IMG/VR virus record: IMGVR_UViG_3300029951_000013
Span: 1-64,000 of that record
Direction: 5' to 3' (one strand)
Length of the DNA: 64,000 nt
DNA from: a virus
Shown: positions 16,069-23,399 of the stretch, one piece after another
Numbering within the stretch: the stretch's first letter is position 1
Layout of the letters: each line of letters begins with the position of its first letter
Made by a program: the position numbers and the translations under genes
Notes under the pieces: generated by a model
Told to the model about the DNA's origin: nothing
The model's input: the letters and a program-made list of their open reading frames with translations, nothing else
The model's database searches: none

Positions 16069-16401
16069 ATGATCACTACCAGTTACGGCAGCTGGAACAA
16101 CCACACCCGCTACAACACGAGCCCGGGTGCGGACATCCTCGACGTCGTCAACGGCGGCGGCAGCGAGTGGGTGGAGCGCATGCAGGCCAGCGGTGCCCTC
16201 GACGCGGTCGAGACCGAGTGGCGCGCAGCCATCCAGGCCGCGCTGCCCGAGGGCGTCACGCTGATCGGGGACGAGTTCATCGGCCCGCACTCCTCCGACC
16301 CGGCGTACACCGAGGCGATCCGGGAGAGCGACTTCAAGGAGATCATCGACGGCATCGACCTGAACGCGATCATCGAGCGCCACGACGTCGACAACGCCTG
16401 A
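16069..16401 (+). CDS. hypothetical protein
   Basis: 110 acidic residues, unrecognised. CCATCCGACCGAGGAG, a variant leader motif, precedes the ATG by 7 bases. It includes GGGSEWVERM and an acidic C-terminal helix. Confidence 0.6.
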   Translation: MITTSYGSWNNHTRYNTSPGADILDVVNGGGSEWVERMQASGALDAVETEWRAAIQAALPEGVTLIGDEFIGPHSSDPAYTEAIRESDFKEIIDGIDLNAIIERHDVDNA

Positions 16402-16410
16402 CCGGCCAGT

Positions 16411-16455
16411 CCCGCGCCGTGCACTACGGCGTACGCAGCGAAGCAGCGCGGGGCA
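16411..16455 (+). ncRNA. folded leader element, type 2
   Basis: CCCGCGC (16411-16417) pairs perfectly with GCGCGGG (16446-16452) and encloses CGT/ACG and GC/GC hairpins. Followed by GCACGCA and, 9 bases later, the start-associated motif. Homologous to 14780-14824. Confidence 0.4.
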
Positions 16456-16463
16456 CGCAAGAT

Positions 16464-16482
16464 CCGACCACCGACCGGGGAG
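16464..16482 (+). promoter_or_regulatory. start-associated leader motif
   Basis: CCGACCACCGACCGGGGAG, 8 bases before ATG 16491. Confidence 0.55.
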
Positions 16483-16490
16483 TACCGACC

Positions 16491-16718
16491 ATGCTGAATG
16501 TCGTCCAGGACACCCACTCGTACGACCCGTCCTCGAAGCACGCTTATTTCGAGGAAGCTGGCGTCACGTTCGAAGTCCGGTTCACCGTGGGCATTGGGTA
16601 CCCCGGCTCCGTTAAGGCGCTGCACCCCTACGAGCACCTCGGGATGATCGACTGGGGCGACGAAAGCCGTGCCCGAGAACTCGCACGCACCTACCTGGCT
16701 GCTCGCTCCACGCACTGA
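16491..16718 (+). CDS. hypothetical protein
   Basis: 75 residues, unrecognised, with an aromatic- and His-containing core (ALHPYEHLGMIDWGDESRA). Start fixed by the leader motif. Confidence 0.55.
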   Translation: MLNVVQDTHSYDPSSKHAYFEEAGVTFEVRFTVGIGYPGSVKALHPYEHLGMIDWGDESRARELARTYLAARSTH

Positions 16719-16730
16719 CCTGTTCGACCC

Positions 16731-16747
16731 GACCACCGACCAAGGAG
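16731..16747 (+). promoter_or_regulatory. start-associated leader motif
   Basis: GACCACCGACCAAGGAG, 8 bases before ATG 16756. The best match to the consensus. Confidence 0.6.
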
Positions 16748-16755
16748 TATCGACC

Positions 16756-17211
16756 ATGCAGACCCAGATCACCGACGACCTGCTGACCAAGTCCGTCCGG
16801 GCCATCACCCTGCGCGCGCCGTGGTCCGACTTGACCGCGCTGCGCGTCAAGGGGATTGAGAACCGAAGCTGGAGCACCAACTACCGCGGCCTGGTCCTAC
16901 TGCACTCCGGGCTCGCGGTCGACCGCCTGGCGTTCCGTGAAGCGCACGTGACCGCAGCGCTGCCCGCCGGCTACGACCCCGCGGCCAACGCCGGACGCGT
17001 CCTCTCCCTGAACCAGCTGGTCGACGTACACAAGGACACGGGCTGCTGCCGCCCGTGGGGCGAGGCCGGCGCCTACCACTTCGTCTGGGGGGAGGTCGTC
17101 CCGCTGCCCCGGCCGGTGCGCACCCGGGGCTTCCAGCAGCTGTGGATCCCCAAGGCGGACCTGCTGCTGGGCATCGTCGCCGAGACCGAGCGCGCCCGGC
17201 GCACCGCCTGA
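16756..17211 (+). CDS. ASCH-domain protein
   Basis: 151 residues. AITLRAPWSDLTALRVKGIENRSW ... YRGLVLLHSG is the ASCH signature (a PUA-like RNA-binding barrel) near residues 15-55. ASCH proteins bind RNA or modified nucleosides, and some phage and bacterial members are ribonucleases or N4-acetylcytidine amidohydrolases. The fold is clear; the activity here is not. Last gene before a terminator. Confidence 0.7.
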   Translation: MQTQITDDLLTKSVRAITLRAPWSDLTALRVKGIENRSWSTNYRGLVLLHSGLAVDRLAFREAHVTAALPAGYDPAANAGRVLSLNQLVDVHKDTGCCRPWGEAGAYHFVWGEVVPLPRPVRTRGFQQLWIPKADLLLGIVAETERARRTA

Positions 17212-17231
17212 CGCCGCATCGACGGTGCAGT

Positions 17232-17267
17232 GCCCCGAGACCGCTCCGGTGGTTTCGGGGCTTTCTT
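17232..17267 (+). terminator. Rho-independent terminator
   Basis: GCCCCGA pairs with TCGGGGC, with inner ACC/GGT pairs, followed by TTTCTT. It ends the first small-gene operon and lies just before promoter copy 2. Confidence 0.75.
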
Positions 17268-17298
17268 GCTTAAAGAATCATGGACTTTCTGTAAAGTA

Positions 17299-17371
17299 GC
17301 AGCTCAGAGCGTTGCAGTTGGATTGACGGCTTCATTGGGTCATGAGATAGTTAAATCAAGCAAGAGAGAAC
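17299..17371 (+). repeat. 73-bp duplicated promoter segment, copy 2
   Basis: One mismatch to 14145-14217. It carries the promoter TTGACG 17323-17328, 17 bases, GATAGT 17346-17351. Weaker similarity (TAAAGAATC) extends upstream of both copies. Confidence 0.8.
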
Positions 17372-17433
17372 GAACGCAAGACCCAGAGCGAACGGGAGGC
17401 ATCCGTGAATCGGGTGCTGAACGAAGCGCCACT

Positions 17434-17454
17434 CCTTGAGAACTGAACAGCGCG
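17434..17454 (+). promoter_or_regulatory. rRNA-leader-like sequence
   Basis: CTTGAGAACTGAACAGCGCG resembles the conserved TTGAGAACTCAACAGCGTG of actinobacterial rRNA leaders, linked to antitermination and processing. It lies in the 190-base leader after promoter copy 2, together with a GACCGG/CCGGTC hairpin at 17479-17500. Confidence 0.4.
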
Positions 17455-17540
17455 TCCTTCCTCACCGAAGCGACAAAGACCGGACGTAGCGAGCCGGTCA
17501 GTCCGAAGTAGGTCCCCGGGGCGCGTGAGCCTGCACAACC

Positions 17541-17557
17541 GACCACCGACCAAGGAG
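17541..17557 (+). promoter_or_regulatory. start-associated leader motif
   Basis: GACCACCGACCAAGGAG, 6 bases before ATG 17564. Confidence 0.6.
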
Positions 17558-17563
17558 AACCGC

Positions 17564-17773
17564 ATGCCGAAGTTCCAGTACCAGCCGGAGACCACCGCGT
17601 ACTACGCCGACCGCGTCGCCAAGGAGCTGGCCGCCGGCCGGTTCGTGGAGACCACCTTCGACCCGGAGGACGGGAAGATCACCGGTCTGGTCGGAGTCGA
17701 TCCGCACACCCCGTTCGCCGACCAGATCACCGCGAAGGCCGAGCGCCGCGCCGACACGCGCGACGCCCGCTGA
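17564..17773 (+). CDS. hypothetical protein
   Basis: 69 residues, unrecognised. YYADRVAKELAAGRFVETTF suggests a helix then strand. The C-terminus is basic. First gene of the second small-gene operon. Confidence 0.55.
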   Translation: MPKFQYQPETTAYYADRVAKELAAGRFVETTFDPEDGKITGLVGVDPHTPFADQITAKAERRADTRDAR

Positions 17774-17787
17774 ACCACCCGCACAAC

Positions 17788-17859
17788 GCCCCCGCCAGAG
17801 TGATGACTCCTCAGGAGAACAGCGTCGGACTCCAGCCCGTTCGAGTCGGGCCGGGGGCA
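17788..17859 (+). ncRNA. tRNA-like leader element, full tRNA length
   Basis: GCCCCCG (17788-17794) pairs perfectly with CGGGGGC (17852-17858), which abuts a perfect 5-bp T-arm (17835-17851, loop TTCGAGT). Position 17859 is the A discriminator. Total 72 bases, normal tRNA size, but the central 40 bases show only a GAGT/ACTC hairpin and no clear anticodon loop. It ends 24 bases before a start-associated motif. A decayed tRNA or a tRNA mimic in an mRNA leader. Confidence 0.5.
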
Positions 17860-17882
17860 CGCAGTACCGCACGACCGATCAA

Positions 17883-17900
17883 CGACCACTGACCAGAAGG
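17883..17900 (+). promoter_or_regulatory. start-associated leader motif
   Basis: CGACCACTGACCAGAAGG, 7 bases before ATG 17908. Confidence 0.55.
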
Positions 17901-17907
17901 ACCCGCC

Positions 17908-18255
17908 ATGCAGATGACCCCGCGCACCGCGCGCGTCCACCGCGCCGCCGCCCTGCTGCGCGCCCGCCGCTTCACCGCGAGCCTGCGCAAGGGCCGCTCG
18001 CTCGCCACCCACGTGATCGCCGCCGGGGTGACCGACCCCAAGGCCGTCTCCGCCGTCGCGGGCGGACTGCGCTCCGCTGCCCAGCGCCTGGGCGTCGCCC
18101 CGGTCCGGACCGCGCGCACCCGCCGCACTGTCAGGGGCCGCAGCCGCCTGCGCCGCGTCCAGCACTTCACCGCCGCTCAGGTCGCCCGCCTCGCCGCCTC
18201 GTACAAGCCACGCAAGCCGGAGTACGTTGCGGCTGTCATCCTGCTCACCGCCTAG
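17908..18255 (+). CDS. very basic small protein
   Basis: 115 residues with about 25 Arg and several Lys, few acids, and two helix-rich halves joined by RTARTRRTVRGRSRLRRV. Composition suggests a nucleic-acid-binding protein. No family recognised. Confidence 0.55.
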   Translation: MQMTPRTARVHRAAALLRARRFTASLRKGRSLATHVIAAGVTDPKAVSAVAGGLRSAAQRLGVAPVRTARTRRTVRGRSRLRRVQHFTAAQVARLAASYKPRKPEYVAAVILLTA

Positions 18256-18264
18256 GAGCCGACC

Positions 18265-18504
18265 GTGACCACCACCGACCTCACCACTCTGCCCGTTTCC
18301 AGCGGCCCGACCGCCCGCCCGCGCACCGCTCACCGCCAGGAGCCCCCGATGCCCACCACCGTGACCGTAACGATCTCGCTCGCAGACCTCGAAGCTCTCC
18401 TGCTCGATCTGGAAACGGCTGGCCTGCCCAGCCTGACCACCGCCGACGGAACCGACCGCACCATCAAGGCCCTCACGAACGCCTGGAAGGAAGCGGTCCG
18501 ATGA
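18265..18504 (+). CDS. small hypothetical protein
   Basis: 79 residues from GTG 18265 (AGGAG 7 bases upstream), or 51 from ATG 18349, which has its own CAGGAG. The conserved-looking part VTVTISLADLEALLLDLE lies after the second start. Overlaps the next gene by ATGA. Confidence 0.5.
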   Translation: MTTTDLTTLPVSSGPTARPRTAHRQEPPMPTTVTVTISLADLEALLLDLETAGLPSLTTADGTDRTIKALTNAWKEAVR

Positions 18505-19133
18505 CGAAGCTCACCGCGCCTCAGCAGGCTGCGATGAAGAGGCTGAGCGAGAAGGGCGTCCTGCACGCGTACAACGGCGTCAGCCGCACCACGATCAAGC
18601 GGCTGGAGACCCTCGGCCTCGTCACCGTGACGTGGTCCGTGAACACCTGGACCAACTACCGCAGCCACCGATCACACTCACAATGCGACTGGACTGCCCG
18701 CCCCACCACCGACCCACCGCCTTTGTGGAATCGCCTGGAACCCGGTCACTACGTCCGTTACGCCAGCGATGGCGTCACCGTCCAGGCCCGCATCGTCCGC
18801 GAGCCCGAGCTGCGCGCCGGCGGCCTCCTCGGCCCGGACCGCTGGACCGCCTGGATCCTCCCGAGCCACGGCGGATGGAACGCCTCCCGGCCAGGCCTGC
18901 GCACCATCAAGGACGCGCAGGCCTGGATCGAGCAGTCACTCCCCGAGGCTGAGGCTGAGATCGCAGCCAAGCGCGCTGCTGGGCAACTGATCGAGCAGAT
19001 CGTCTGCGGTGACGGCGGCGACGAGATGGGCTGCGCCGACTGCGCCGTTGCCCCCAACGACTCCTGGCCCTACGGCTCGGATGTGTGCGGCGAGTGCTGG
19101 GACCGCGCCCTGGCCGAGCTGAAGGACACCTGA
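18501..19133 (+). CDS. hypothetical protein, possible HTH and Cys cluster
   Basis: 210 residues. The N-terminal 50 (TAPQQAAMKRLSEKG ... SRTTIKRLETLGLV) looks like a winged-helix segment, and the C-terminus has CADC and CGEC. Residues near 67-72 (RPTTDPP) are a translated leader-like ACCACCGACC stretch, so the gene may combine two former units. Overlaps the next gene by TGATG. Confidence 0.55.
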   Translation: MTKLTAPQQAAMKRLSEKGVLHAYNGVSRTTIKRLETLGLVTVTWSVNTWTNYRSHRSHSQCDWTARPTTDPPPLWNRLEPGHYVRYASDGVTVQARIVREPELRAGGLLGPDRWTAWILPSHGGWNASRPGLRTIKDAQAWIEQSLPEAEAEIAAKRAAGQLIEQIVCGDGGDEMGCADCAVAPNDSWPYGSDVCGECWDRALAELKDT

Positions 19134-19381
19134 TGCCCGCCAAGCGCCGCACCCCGTACCAGATGACCCACGCACCCGTCCGGGTCTCCATGAACTTCTG
19201 CACCGGCACGGAGCTGGACAGCAGCAAGCGCTTCTGTGCCACCTGCGAGCGCCCTCTCAAGCGACGCGTCCCCCACCACCCCCGCATCAACGGCGCGTTC
19301 GGGTGGACCGCGCACTACAGGGACGGCAGCACACGAGAACTCGCACCCGGGGGCGTCCCCGACCTCGCGCGCCCCGCCTGA
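19133..19381 (+). CDS. small protein with CxxC
   Basis: 82 residues, start inside the previous stop. FCATCERPLKRRVPHHPRI is a short zinc-ribbon-like stretch in a basic protein. Unrecognised. Confidence 0.55.
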   Translation: MPAKRRTPYQMTHAPVRVSMNFCTGTELDSSKRFCATCERPLKRRVPHHPRINGAFGWTAHYRDGSTRELAPGGVPDLARPA

Positions 19382-19435
19382 CCGCCGCCTAGCACACCCG
19401 CCCGCCCACCCGCCGCTCACCGATCGGACTCCGCC

Positions 19436-19699
19436 GTGAACACACCTCCGACCAACCAGCAGGCCGCCGAGGTCGAGCGCGCCCGCGTCTACACCCCTGC
19501 GGGTCGCATGGCGCACCTGCTGCGGCCGCTCGACTCCCCCAACTCCACCGTCCCGTCCCTGTGCGGGCGCTGGCCGGGCGCCGGGGACTTCTGGCTCGGC
19601 ACTGGCAGCCAGCGGGAGCGCGAAGAGGCCGCCAAGCGCCCCCTGTGCACGCAGTGCGAGCAGCGCGCCATGACCCCGACCCTCATCCGAGAGATCTGA
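19436..19699 (+). CDS. small protein with CxxC
   Basis: 87 residues from GTG. SLCGRWPG and LCTQCEQRAMTP form a possible Cys cluster, and ARVYTPAGRMAHLLRP precedes it. This pattern is frequent in small actinophage proteins; function unknown. Confidence 0.55.
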   Translation: MNTPPTNQQAAEVERARVYTPAGRMAHLLRPLDSPNSTVPSLCGRWPGAGDFWLGTGSQREREEAAKRPLCTQCEQRAMTPTLIREI

Positions 19700-19755
19700 C
19701 ACCGACCGCCTAGTCCGCCCGCCCGCGCACCACCCCGACCCAGGAGACCACCACT

Positions 19756-20124
19756 ATGACCAGCCTGACCGAACTCGCCCTTGCCGCCTACGAAGAGAAC
19801 ACCCGCGTCCTCGACGAGCAGGCGGCCGTCTTCGACGCGGAAGCCGACGAGGCCACGATCAAGGACGCCACCGCCTACGCCCGGCGCATCCTCTGCGCCG
19901 ACATCGCCCTGGTCTTTGACGTCATCGACCCGCTCGACCCCGACGGCGTCGCAGCCGAGGCCAACTTCCCCGGGCGTCCGGGCTTCAGTATCCGCTTCAC
20001 CGCCGCCGACGAGACGGCCCTGTACCTGATCCGGCCCTGCGCGCACTGCGGCCACGTTCGCGAAGACCGGATCCGAAGCCTTCCTGGTCTCGGCGAACTG
20101 CTCGCTGAGGGCCCGACCCGCTGA
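19756..20124 (+). CDS. hypothetical protein with HCGH motif
   Basis: 122 acidic residues with CCAGGAGACCACCACT upstream of the ATG. A helical N-terminal half is followed by a C-terminal IRPCAHCGHVREDRI ... LPGLGELL module. Unrecognised beyond its phage-like small-protein character. Confidence 0.6.
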   Translation: MTSLTELALAAYEENTRVLDEQAAVFDAEADEATIKDATAYARRILCADIALVFDVIDPLDPDGVAAEANFPGRPGFSIRFTAADETALYLIRPCAHCGHVREDRIRSLPGLGELLAEGPTR

Positions 20125-20135
20125 CCCCAGCCCGG

Positions 20136-20156
20136 CTGCCCGTCCCGCACGGGCAG
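20136..20156 (+). terminator. hairpin in intergenic gap
   Basis: CTGCCCGT / ACGGGCAG, 8 bp with a 5-base loop, between genes at 20124 and 20206, followed by TCTCCCC. Could attenuate or simply be structure. Confidence 0.35.
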
Positions 20157-20205
20157 TCTCCCCCGCTGTCTAGCCCCCGCCGCGCCACACCCACCGGAGA
20201 CCAGC

Positions 20206-20658
20206 ATGCCGATCCACCTCCCCGCCCCAGCCCACCAGGTTGGCGGCCCCGATGGCCAGGGCTGGAACCGGATCAATCTCGGCTCCTTCGCCAGTGACGA
20301 ATGCGCGCTCAGACCGCTCGACTACAGCCACTACCGCGAGTCCCAGGACACGCGACGATCCCACTACGGCGGCTACGACTCCTGCATCAGCGGCGGCAAA
20401 TGCGAGGGCTGCCCGGTCTTTGAGCGCCACGAAACCATGCGCGCCTTCACCGACCGCGTCCTCGTCCGGATCGACCGCAACGGCACCCCATGGCTCATGG
20501 ACCACCCGGAGAAGGGCTGGTCGTCCCTCGGCCTGCGATGGACATGGGGACGCCTCGCCGTCCTGACCGGCTGGTACCCGGCCGAGAAGTACTCCGATGA
20601 GCACGGCGACGGCTTCTGGCTCGACCGCGCCGACGACAATCCCGCTCCCTCGATCTGA
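20206..20658 (+). CDS. hypothetical protein
   Basis: 150 residues, rich in Trp, Tyr and His, with CISGGKCEGCPVF near 65 as a possible metal site and FWLDRADDNPAPSI at the end. ACCGGAGACCAGC precedes the ATG. Unrecognised. Confidence 0.55.
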   Translation: MPIHLPAPAHQVGGPDGQGWNRINLGSFASDECALRPLDYSHYRESQDTRRSHYGGYDSCISGGKCEGCPVFERHETMRAFTDRVLVRIDRNGTPWLMDHPEKGWSSLGLRWTWGRLAVLTGWYPAEKYSDEHGDGFWLDRADDNPAPSI

Positions 20659-20673
20659 CCGGGTCCGGCCTCT

Positions 20674-20856
20674 GTGACCGCACCGATAGCCGGCCTGCCG
20701 ACGGACCCGCACCGGGCGCACCTGCTCGACATGCGGCTCCGCTGGCAGGCCGACCACCACCAGCAGAACGGCCAGCGCTGCCTGGCCCAGTCCCTGCGCT
20801 TCCGGGCCGACACCGCCTGGAAGCGCTACCTCAAGACCGGGAGGTACCCCGCATGA
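20674..20856 (+). CDS. small hypothetical protein
   Basis: 60 residues from GTG, helical and basic (LRWQADHHQQNGQRCLAQSLRF). Overlaps the next gene by ATGA. Unrecognised. Confidence 0.5.
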   Translation: MTAPIAGLPTDPHRAHLLDMRLRWQADHHQQNGQRCLAQSLRFRADTAWKRYLKTGRYPA

Positions 20857-21050
20857 ACAAGCTGGAGACCGAAGCCACCGAGACCGGATACTCCCACGGT
20901 CACGCTCACGCCAACTACGTGACCGCGTACGGCGGCGACCCGCACACTGAGCCCGACGTCCCGTCCCGGTTCGCGTCTGTGGCGACGTACTTCACCGCTG
21001 CCTACGAGGACGGCGTCCAGGCGTACCTGGACGAGGCTTACGACGACTGA
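20853..21050 (+). CDS. small acidic hypothetical protein
   Basis: 65 residues coupled to the gene before by ATGA. Contains SHGHAHANYV and an acidic tail DEAYDD. Unrecognised. Confidence 0.5.
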   Translation: MNKLETEATETGYSHGHAHANYVTAYGGDPHTEPDVPSRFASVATYFTAAYEDGVQAYLDEAYDD

Positions 21051-21063
21051 GGAGAGGTTTTTC

Positions 21064-21306
21064 ATGATCGAGACATTGACCCCGATCGACCGGTCCGACA
21101 TCCGTCCCGGTGACGTGATCCAAGGTGTCGTCAAGAGCAGCATTCGCAACCGGACTGTTCGGTTGCGCGTGGACCGCGAACCCTGGGCGGTCGGACCCAA
21201 CAACACCTGTGTCACCGACGGCCGCTCCATCGAAGCTCTGATCACATCCACGCTGCACCTGGTGGACGGCGACTTCGAGACTACAAAGCTTCACGTACTG
21301 GACTGA
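21064..21306 (+). CDS. small beta-rich hypothetical protein
   Basis: 80 residues. RSDIRPGDVIQGVVKSSIRNRTVRLRV has the PGDxI ... VRL layout loosely shared with the proteins at 14247 and 15349. GAGGAGAGG precedes the ATG. Function unknown. Confidence 0.5.
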   Translation: MIETLTPIDRSDIRPGDVIQGVVKSSIRNRTVRLRVDREPWAVGPNNTCVTDGRSIEALITSTLHLVDGDFETTKLHVLD

Positions 21307-21325
21307 CCGCACGACCTGATCCACA

Positions 21326-21420
21326 GGACCGGCCCCGACGCGTGGCGGAGGGGCACCCGGAGAGACGGCACCGTACTGCACGCCGCGAGCCGGGTTCGAA
21401 TCCCGGCCGGTCCCCTCCGC
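21326..21420 (+). ncRNA. tRNA-like leader element with alternative stems
   Basis: GGACCGG (21326-21332) pairs perfectly with CCGGTCC (21407-21413), directly abutting a perfect T-arm (CCGGG 21390-21394, loop TTCGAAT, CCCGG 21402-21406). This gives an 88-base class-II-sized shape. A competing perfect 9-bp stem, GCGGAGGGG (21345-21353) with CCCCTCCGC (21412-21420), encloses 76 bases. No convincing anticodon arm was found. The start-associated motif begins 8 bases later. The two exclusive stems suggest a switchable leader or a degenerate tRNA. Confidence 0.45.
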
Positions 21421-21427
21421 ACGACCC

Positions 21428-21445
21428 GACCACCGACCAGAAGGA
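21428..21445 (+). promoter_or_regulatory. start-associated leader motif
   Basis: GACCACCGACCAGAAGGA, 7 bases before ATG 21453. Confidence 0.55.
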
Positions 21446-21452
21446 ACACCTC

Positions 21453-21704
21453 ATGCTCGAACTCTCACCGGAGCAGATCGCCGTTGCCGAGCTGAACGGC
21501 TGGGACCTGGAGGAAGTCGCCCGCAACCAGGAGCGCAACCTCCGGATGTACGGACTGATGCGCAAGCACAGCAAGATGGCACTGCTGGGCATGGCCTACC
21601 GTGGCGGCCTCGCCGACTTCAACAGCCCCGCGAAGTGGACCAAGCAGGAACTGGCCGCCGTGGTGGCGGACCAGGAGTTCCGGAAGAGGGAGGTGCAGTC
21701 GTGA
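21453..21704 (+). CDS. small helical hypothetical protein
   Basis: 83 residues, predicted helical, with conserved-looking NGWDLEEVARNQERNLRMYGLMR. Overlaps the next gene by GTGA. Unrecognised. Confidence 0.55.
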   Translation: MLELSPEQIAVAELNGWDLEEVARNQERNLRMYGLMRKHSKMALLGMAYRGGLADFNSPAKWTKQELAAVVADQEFRKREVQS

Positions 21705-22021
21705 GCGACACCGTGCGCGAGACGACCGCAGAGGTCCGCATCAACTTGGACCGCAGCGGTCCGGCCCGCAAGCTCAAGGGGCCGTCCGACGGCCAGCGCA
21801 CCGTCTACGGGCTGCGCATCCGGTACGCCCGGGGCAACCGGTCATCTGACTGGCGCAACTCAGCCGGAGAGCAGGTGGACAGGGCCGACGTCATTGCGGA
21901 GTGCCAGTACGACGCCTTCGCGGTCGTGGGCGACTTTCCGCAGTGGCTCACCGACCTGGTGGAACAGCACCGCCCCGTCGCCCTGCTCGACTCCGTGCCG
22001 AAGCTGGAAGGCCGGGGATGA
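21701..22021 (+). CDS. hypothetical protein
   Basis: 106 residues from GTG inside the previous stop. Beta-rich first half (RTVYGLRIRYARG) and a helical second half. ATGA overlap with the next gene. Unrecognised. Confidence 0.55.
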   Translation: MSDTVRETTAEVRINLDRSGPARKLKGPSDGQRTVYGLRIRYARGNRSSDWRNSAGEQVDRADVIAECQYDAFAVVGDFPQWLTDLVEQHRPVALLDSVPKLEGRG

Positions 22022-23061
22022 ACGGACGGACCGTCAACCGGAACTGCGGGGACGGGGATAACCCCGCTGACACTGTCAAGGGGATGACGGACGCCGAACT
22101 GGCTGCCGGGATCGTTGACCCCTGGATCACCACTGTGACGCACCTGGCTCTGATCCGGGAGCGGACCGCGCGAGCCGAAGGAGTGAAGATGGACCAGCCG
22201 ATCACCGACGAGGAACGCGCCTGGGCGCAGGGAGTGCTGGACGCGGGCGATGACACCAACGTCCACCTGCTGTCGTACTGCCGGTTCCTGACCAACCCGG
22301 CCCCGGGCACGACGCCGGTGCGCAACGACCGGGGCGGCATCACGGGCTACGCCGACCAGGCGGTCACTGACGAGATCGCCCGGCTGCGCGCCAAGGAGGC
22401 CGAGCACCTGGCCGCCGCTGAGGCGGTGGCCGAGCCCGAGTTGAAGGGCGGACACAACGCGGTCGCCCAGAACTACCGGCTTGCCCGCATGACCCGGGAG
22501 ACCGACGCCGCGTACGCCGCGCAGACCTTCGAGCTGGACGCGGTCGACTGGTACCGGTTGTGCCCGGAGGAACTGCGCCAGGCCTACACGGGCAAGTCCC
22601 AGGGCATGTGGCCGCACCAGCGCGCTGGGAAGGACGCCCAGGAGATCTACACCTACGAAAAGCAGCTGATGGCGCTGGTCCACAAGGATCTGTCCAAGCG
22701 GAAGCTGAAAGAGGACACCGCCGCGCGGGCCAAGACCCTGACGGACGGGGAACTGGCCGCCGAGATCACCCGGAGCGAGGAACTCGACACGATCGTGTTC
22801 CTCGCCCTGGTGAAGGAACGCGACGCCCGGACCAAGCGTGCACGTGCCGCGCGTACCCGGAGCCAGAACAAGCCCGCGTCCCCGGCCCCGTTCACCGAGG
22901 ACGAGGAGCTGTTGCTCGCCAGCACCGCCGCCCAGACCGCGAAGATGACGCTGGCCGAGCTGCGCAAGCACCGCACCGCCTTCGCGGACGGGAGCACGCG
23001 CGGCGACCAGCTCAAGTACGTGGCCGTGGTCCGTGAGCTGACCCGGAGAGGCGGGAGCTGA
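22018..23061 (+). CDS. hypothetical protein with repeated helical module
   Basis: 347 residues. The module LTDxELAxxI ... LALxxERxAR occurs near residues 22-55 and 240-275, and a third related form (MTLAELRKHR ... VAVVRELTRRG) ends the protein. The middle (about 115-230) is helical and charged. No catalytic motif seen. It sits in a chain of four coupled genes. Confidence 0.6.
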   Translation: MNGRTVNRNCGDGDNPADTVKGMTDAELAAGIVDPWITTVTHLALIRERTARAEGVKMDQPITDEERAWAQGVLDAGDDTNVHLLSYCRFLTNPAPGTTPVRNDRGGITGYADQAVTDEIARLRAKEAEHLAAAEAVAEPELKGGHNAVAQNYRLARMTRETDAAYAAQTFELDAVDWYRLCPEELRQAYTGKSQGMWPHQRAGKDAQEIYTYEKQLMALVHKDLSKRKLKEDTAARAKTLTDGELAAEITRSEELDTIVFLALVKERDARTKRARAARTRSQNKPASPAPFTEDEELLLASTAAQTAKMTLAELRKHRTAFADGSTRGDQLKYVAVVRELTRRGGS

Positions 23062-23120
23062 TGCTGTCGAACACCGGCCGGATTGAGCGACGCGAGGCTG
23101 AGGCGGCACAGCATGGCTGA
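23061..23120 (+). CDS. possible 19-residue coupling peptide
   Basis: ATG 23061 overlaps the previous stop (TGATG). The frame ends at 23120, 8 bases inside the next gene, so ribosomes could be passed along. Highly charged peptide. Existence as a gene is uncertain. Confidence 0.25.
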   Translation: MLSNTGRIERREAEAAQHG

Positions 23121-23343
23121 CACCGTGCACCCGCTGCCGCCGGGCACCCGGATCCGGCACGTCGGCCAGGAATGGGCCCGGACTGCCACCGCGACGGTCC
23201 TGGACTGGACGGGCCCCTACGCTGACGGCAGCTACGAGTACCGCGTCCGGGCCGGCGTGGATATCTCCTGCCGCACCGGCCCGCACAACCCGGAGACGCG
23301 GGAGACCCGATGGTCCTCGCTCTCCGTCCGTACCGCCACCTGA
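23113..23343 (+). CDS. small hypothetical protein
   Basis: 76 residues, beta-rich with PPGTRIRHVGQEW and a short C-terminal tail. ATG 23113 was chosen over an upstream TTG. Followed by two strong hairpins. Unrecognised. Confidence 0.5.
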   Translation: MADTVHPLPPGTRIRHVGQEWARTATATVLDWTGPYADGSYEYRVRAGVDISCRTGPHNPETRETRWSSLSVRTAT

Positions 23344-23364
23344 GCGCCCGCAGATACGGACGCA

Positions 23365-23394
23365 GCCCGGCCGGGGGCCGAACCCCGGCCGGGC
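23365..23394 (+). terminator. strong hairpin, first of a pair
   Basis: A perfect 12-bp GC stem, GCCCGGCCGGGG with CCCCGGCCGGGC, 6-base loop. Likely ends the preceding gene run; no T-run, as is usual in Streptomyces. Confidence 0.6.
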
Positions 23395-23399
23395 GCTCC

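Noticed and set aside
17788-17859. A standard tRNA gene
   Set aside because: Acceptor and T-arm are perfect, but no 5-bp anticodon stem with 7-base loop and U33 could be found, so it is listed as tRNA-like only.
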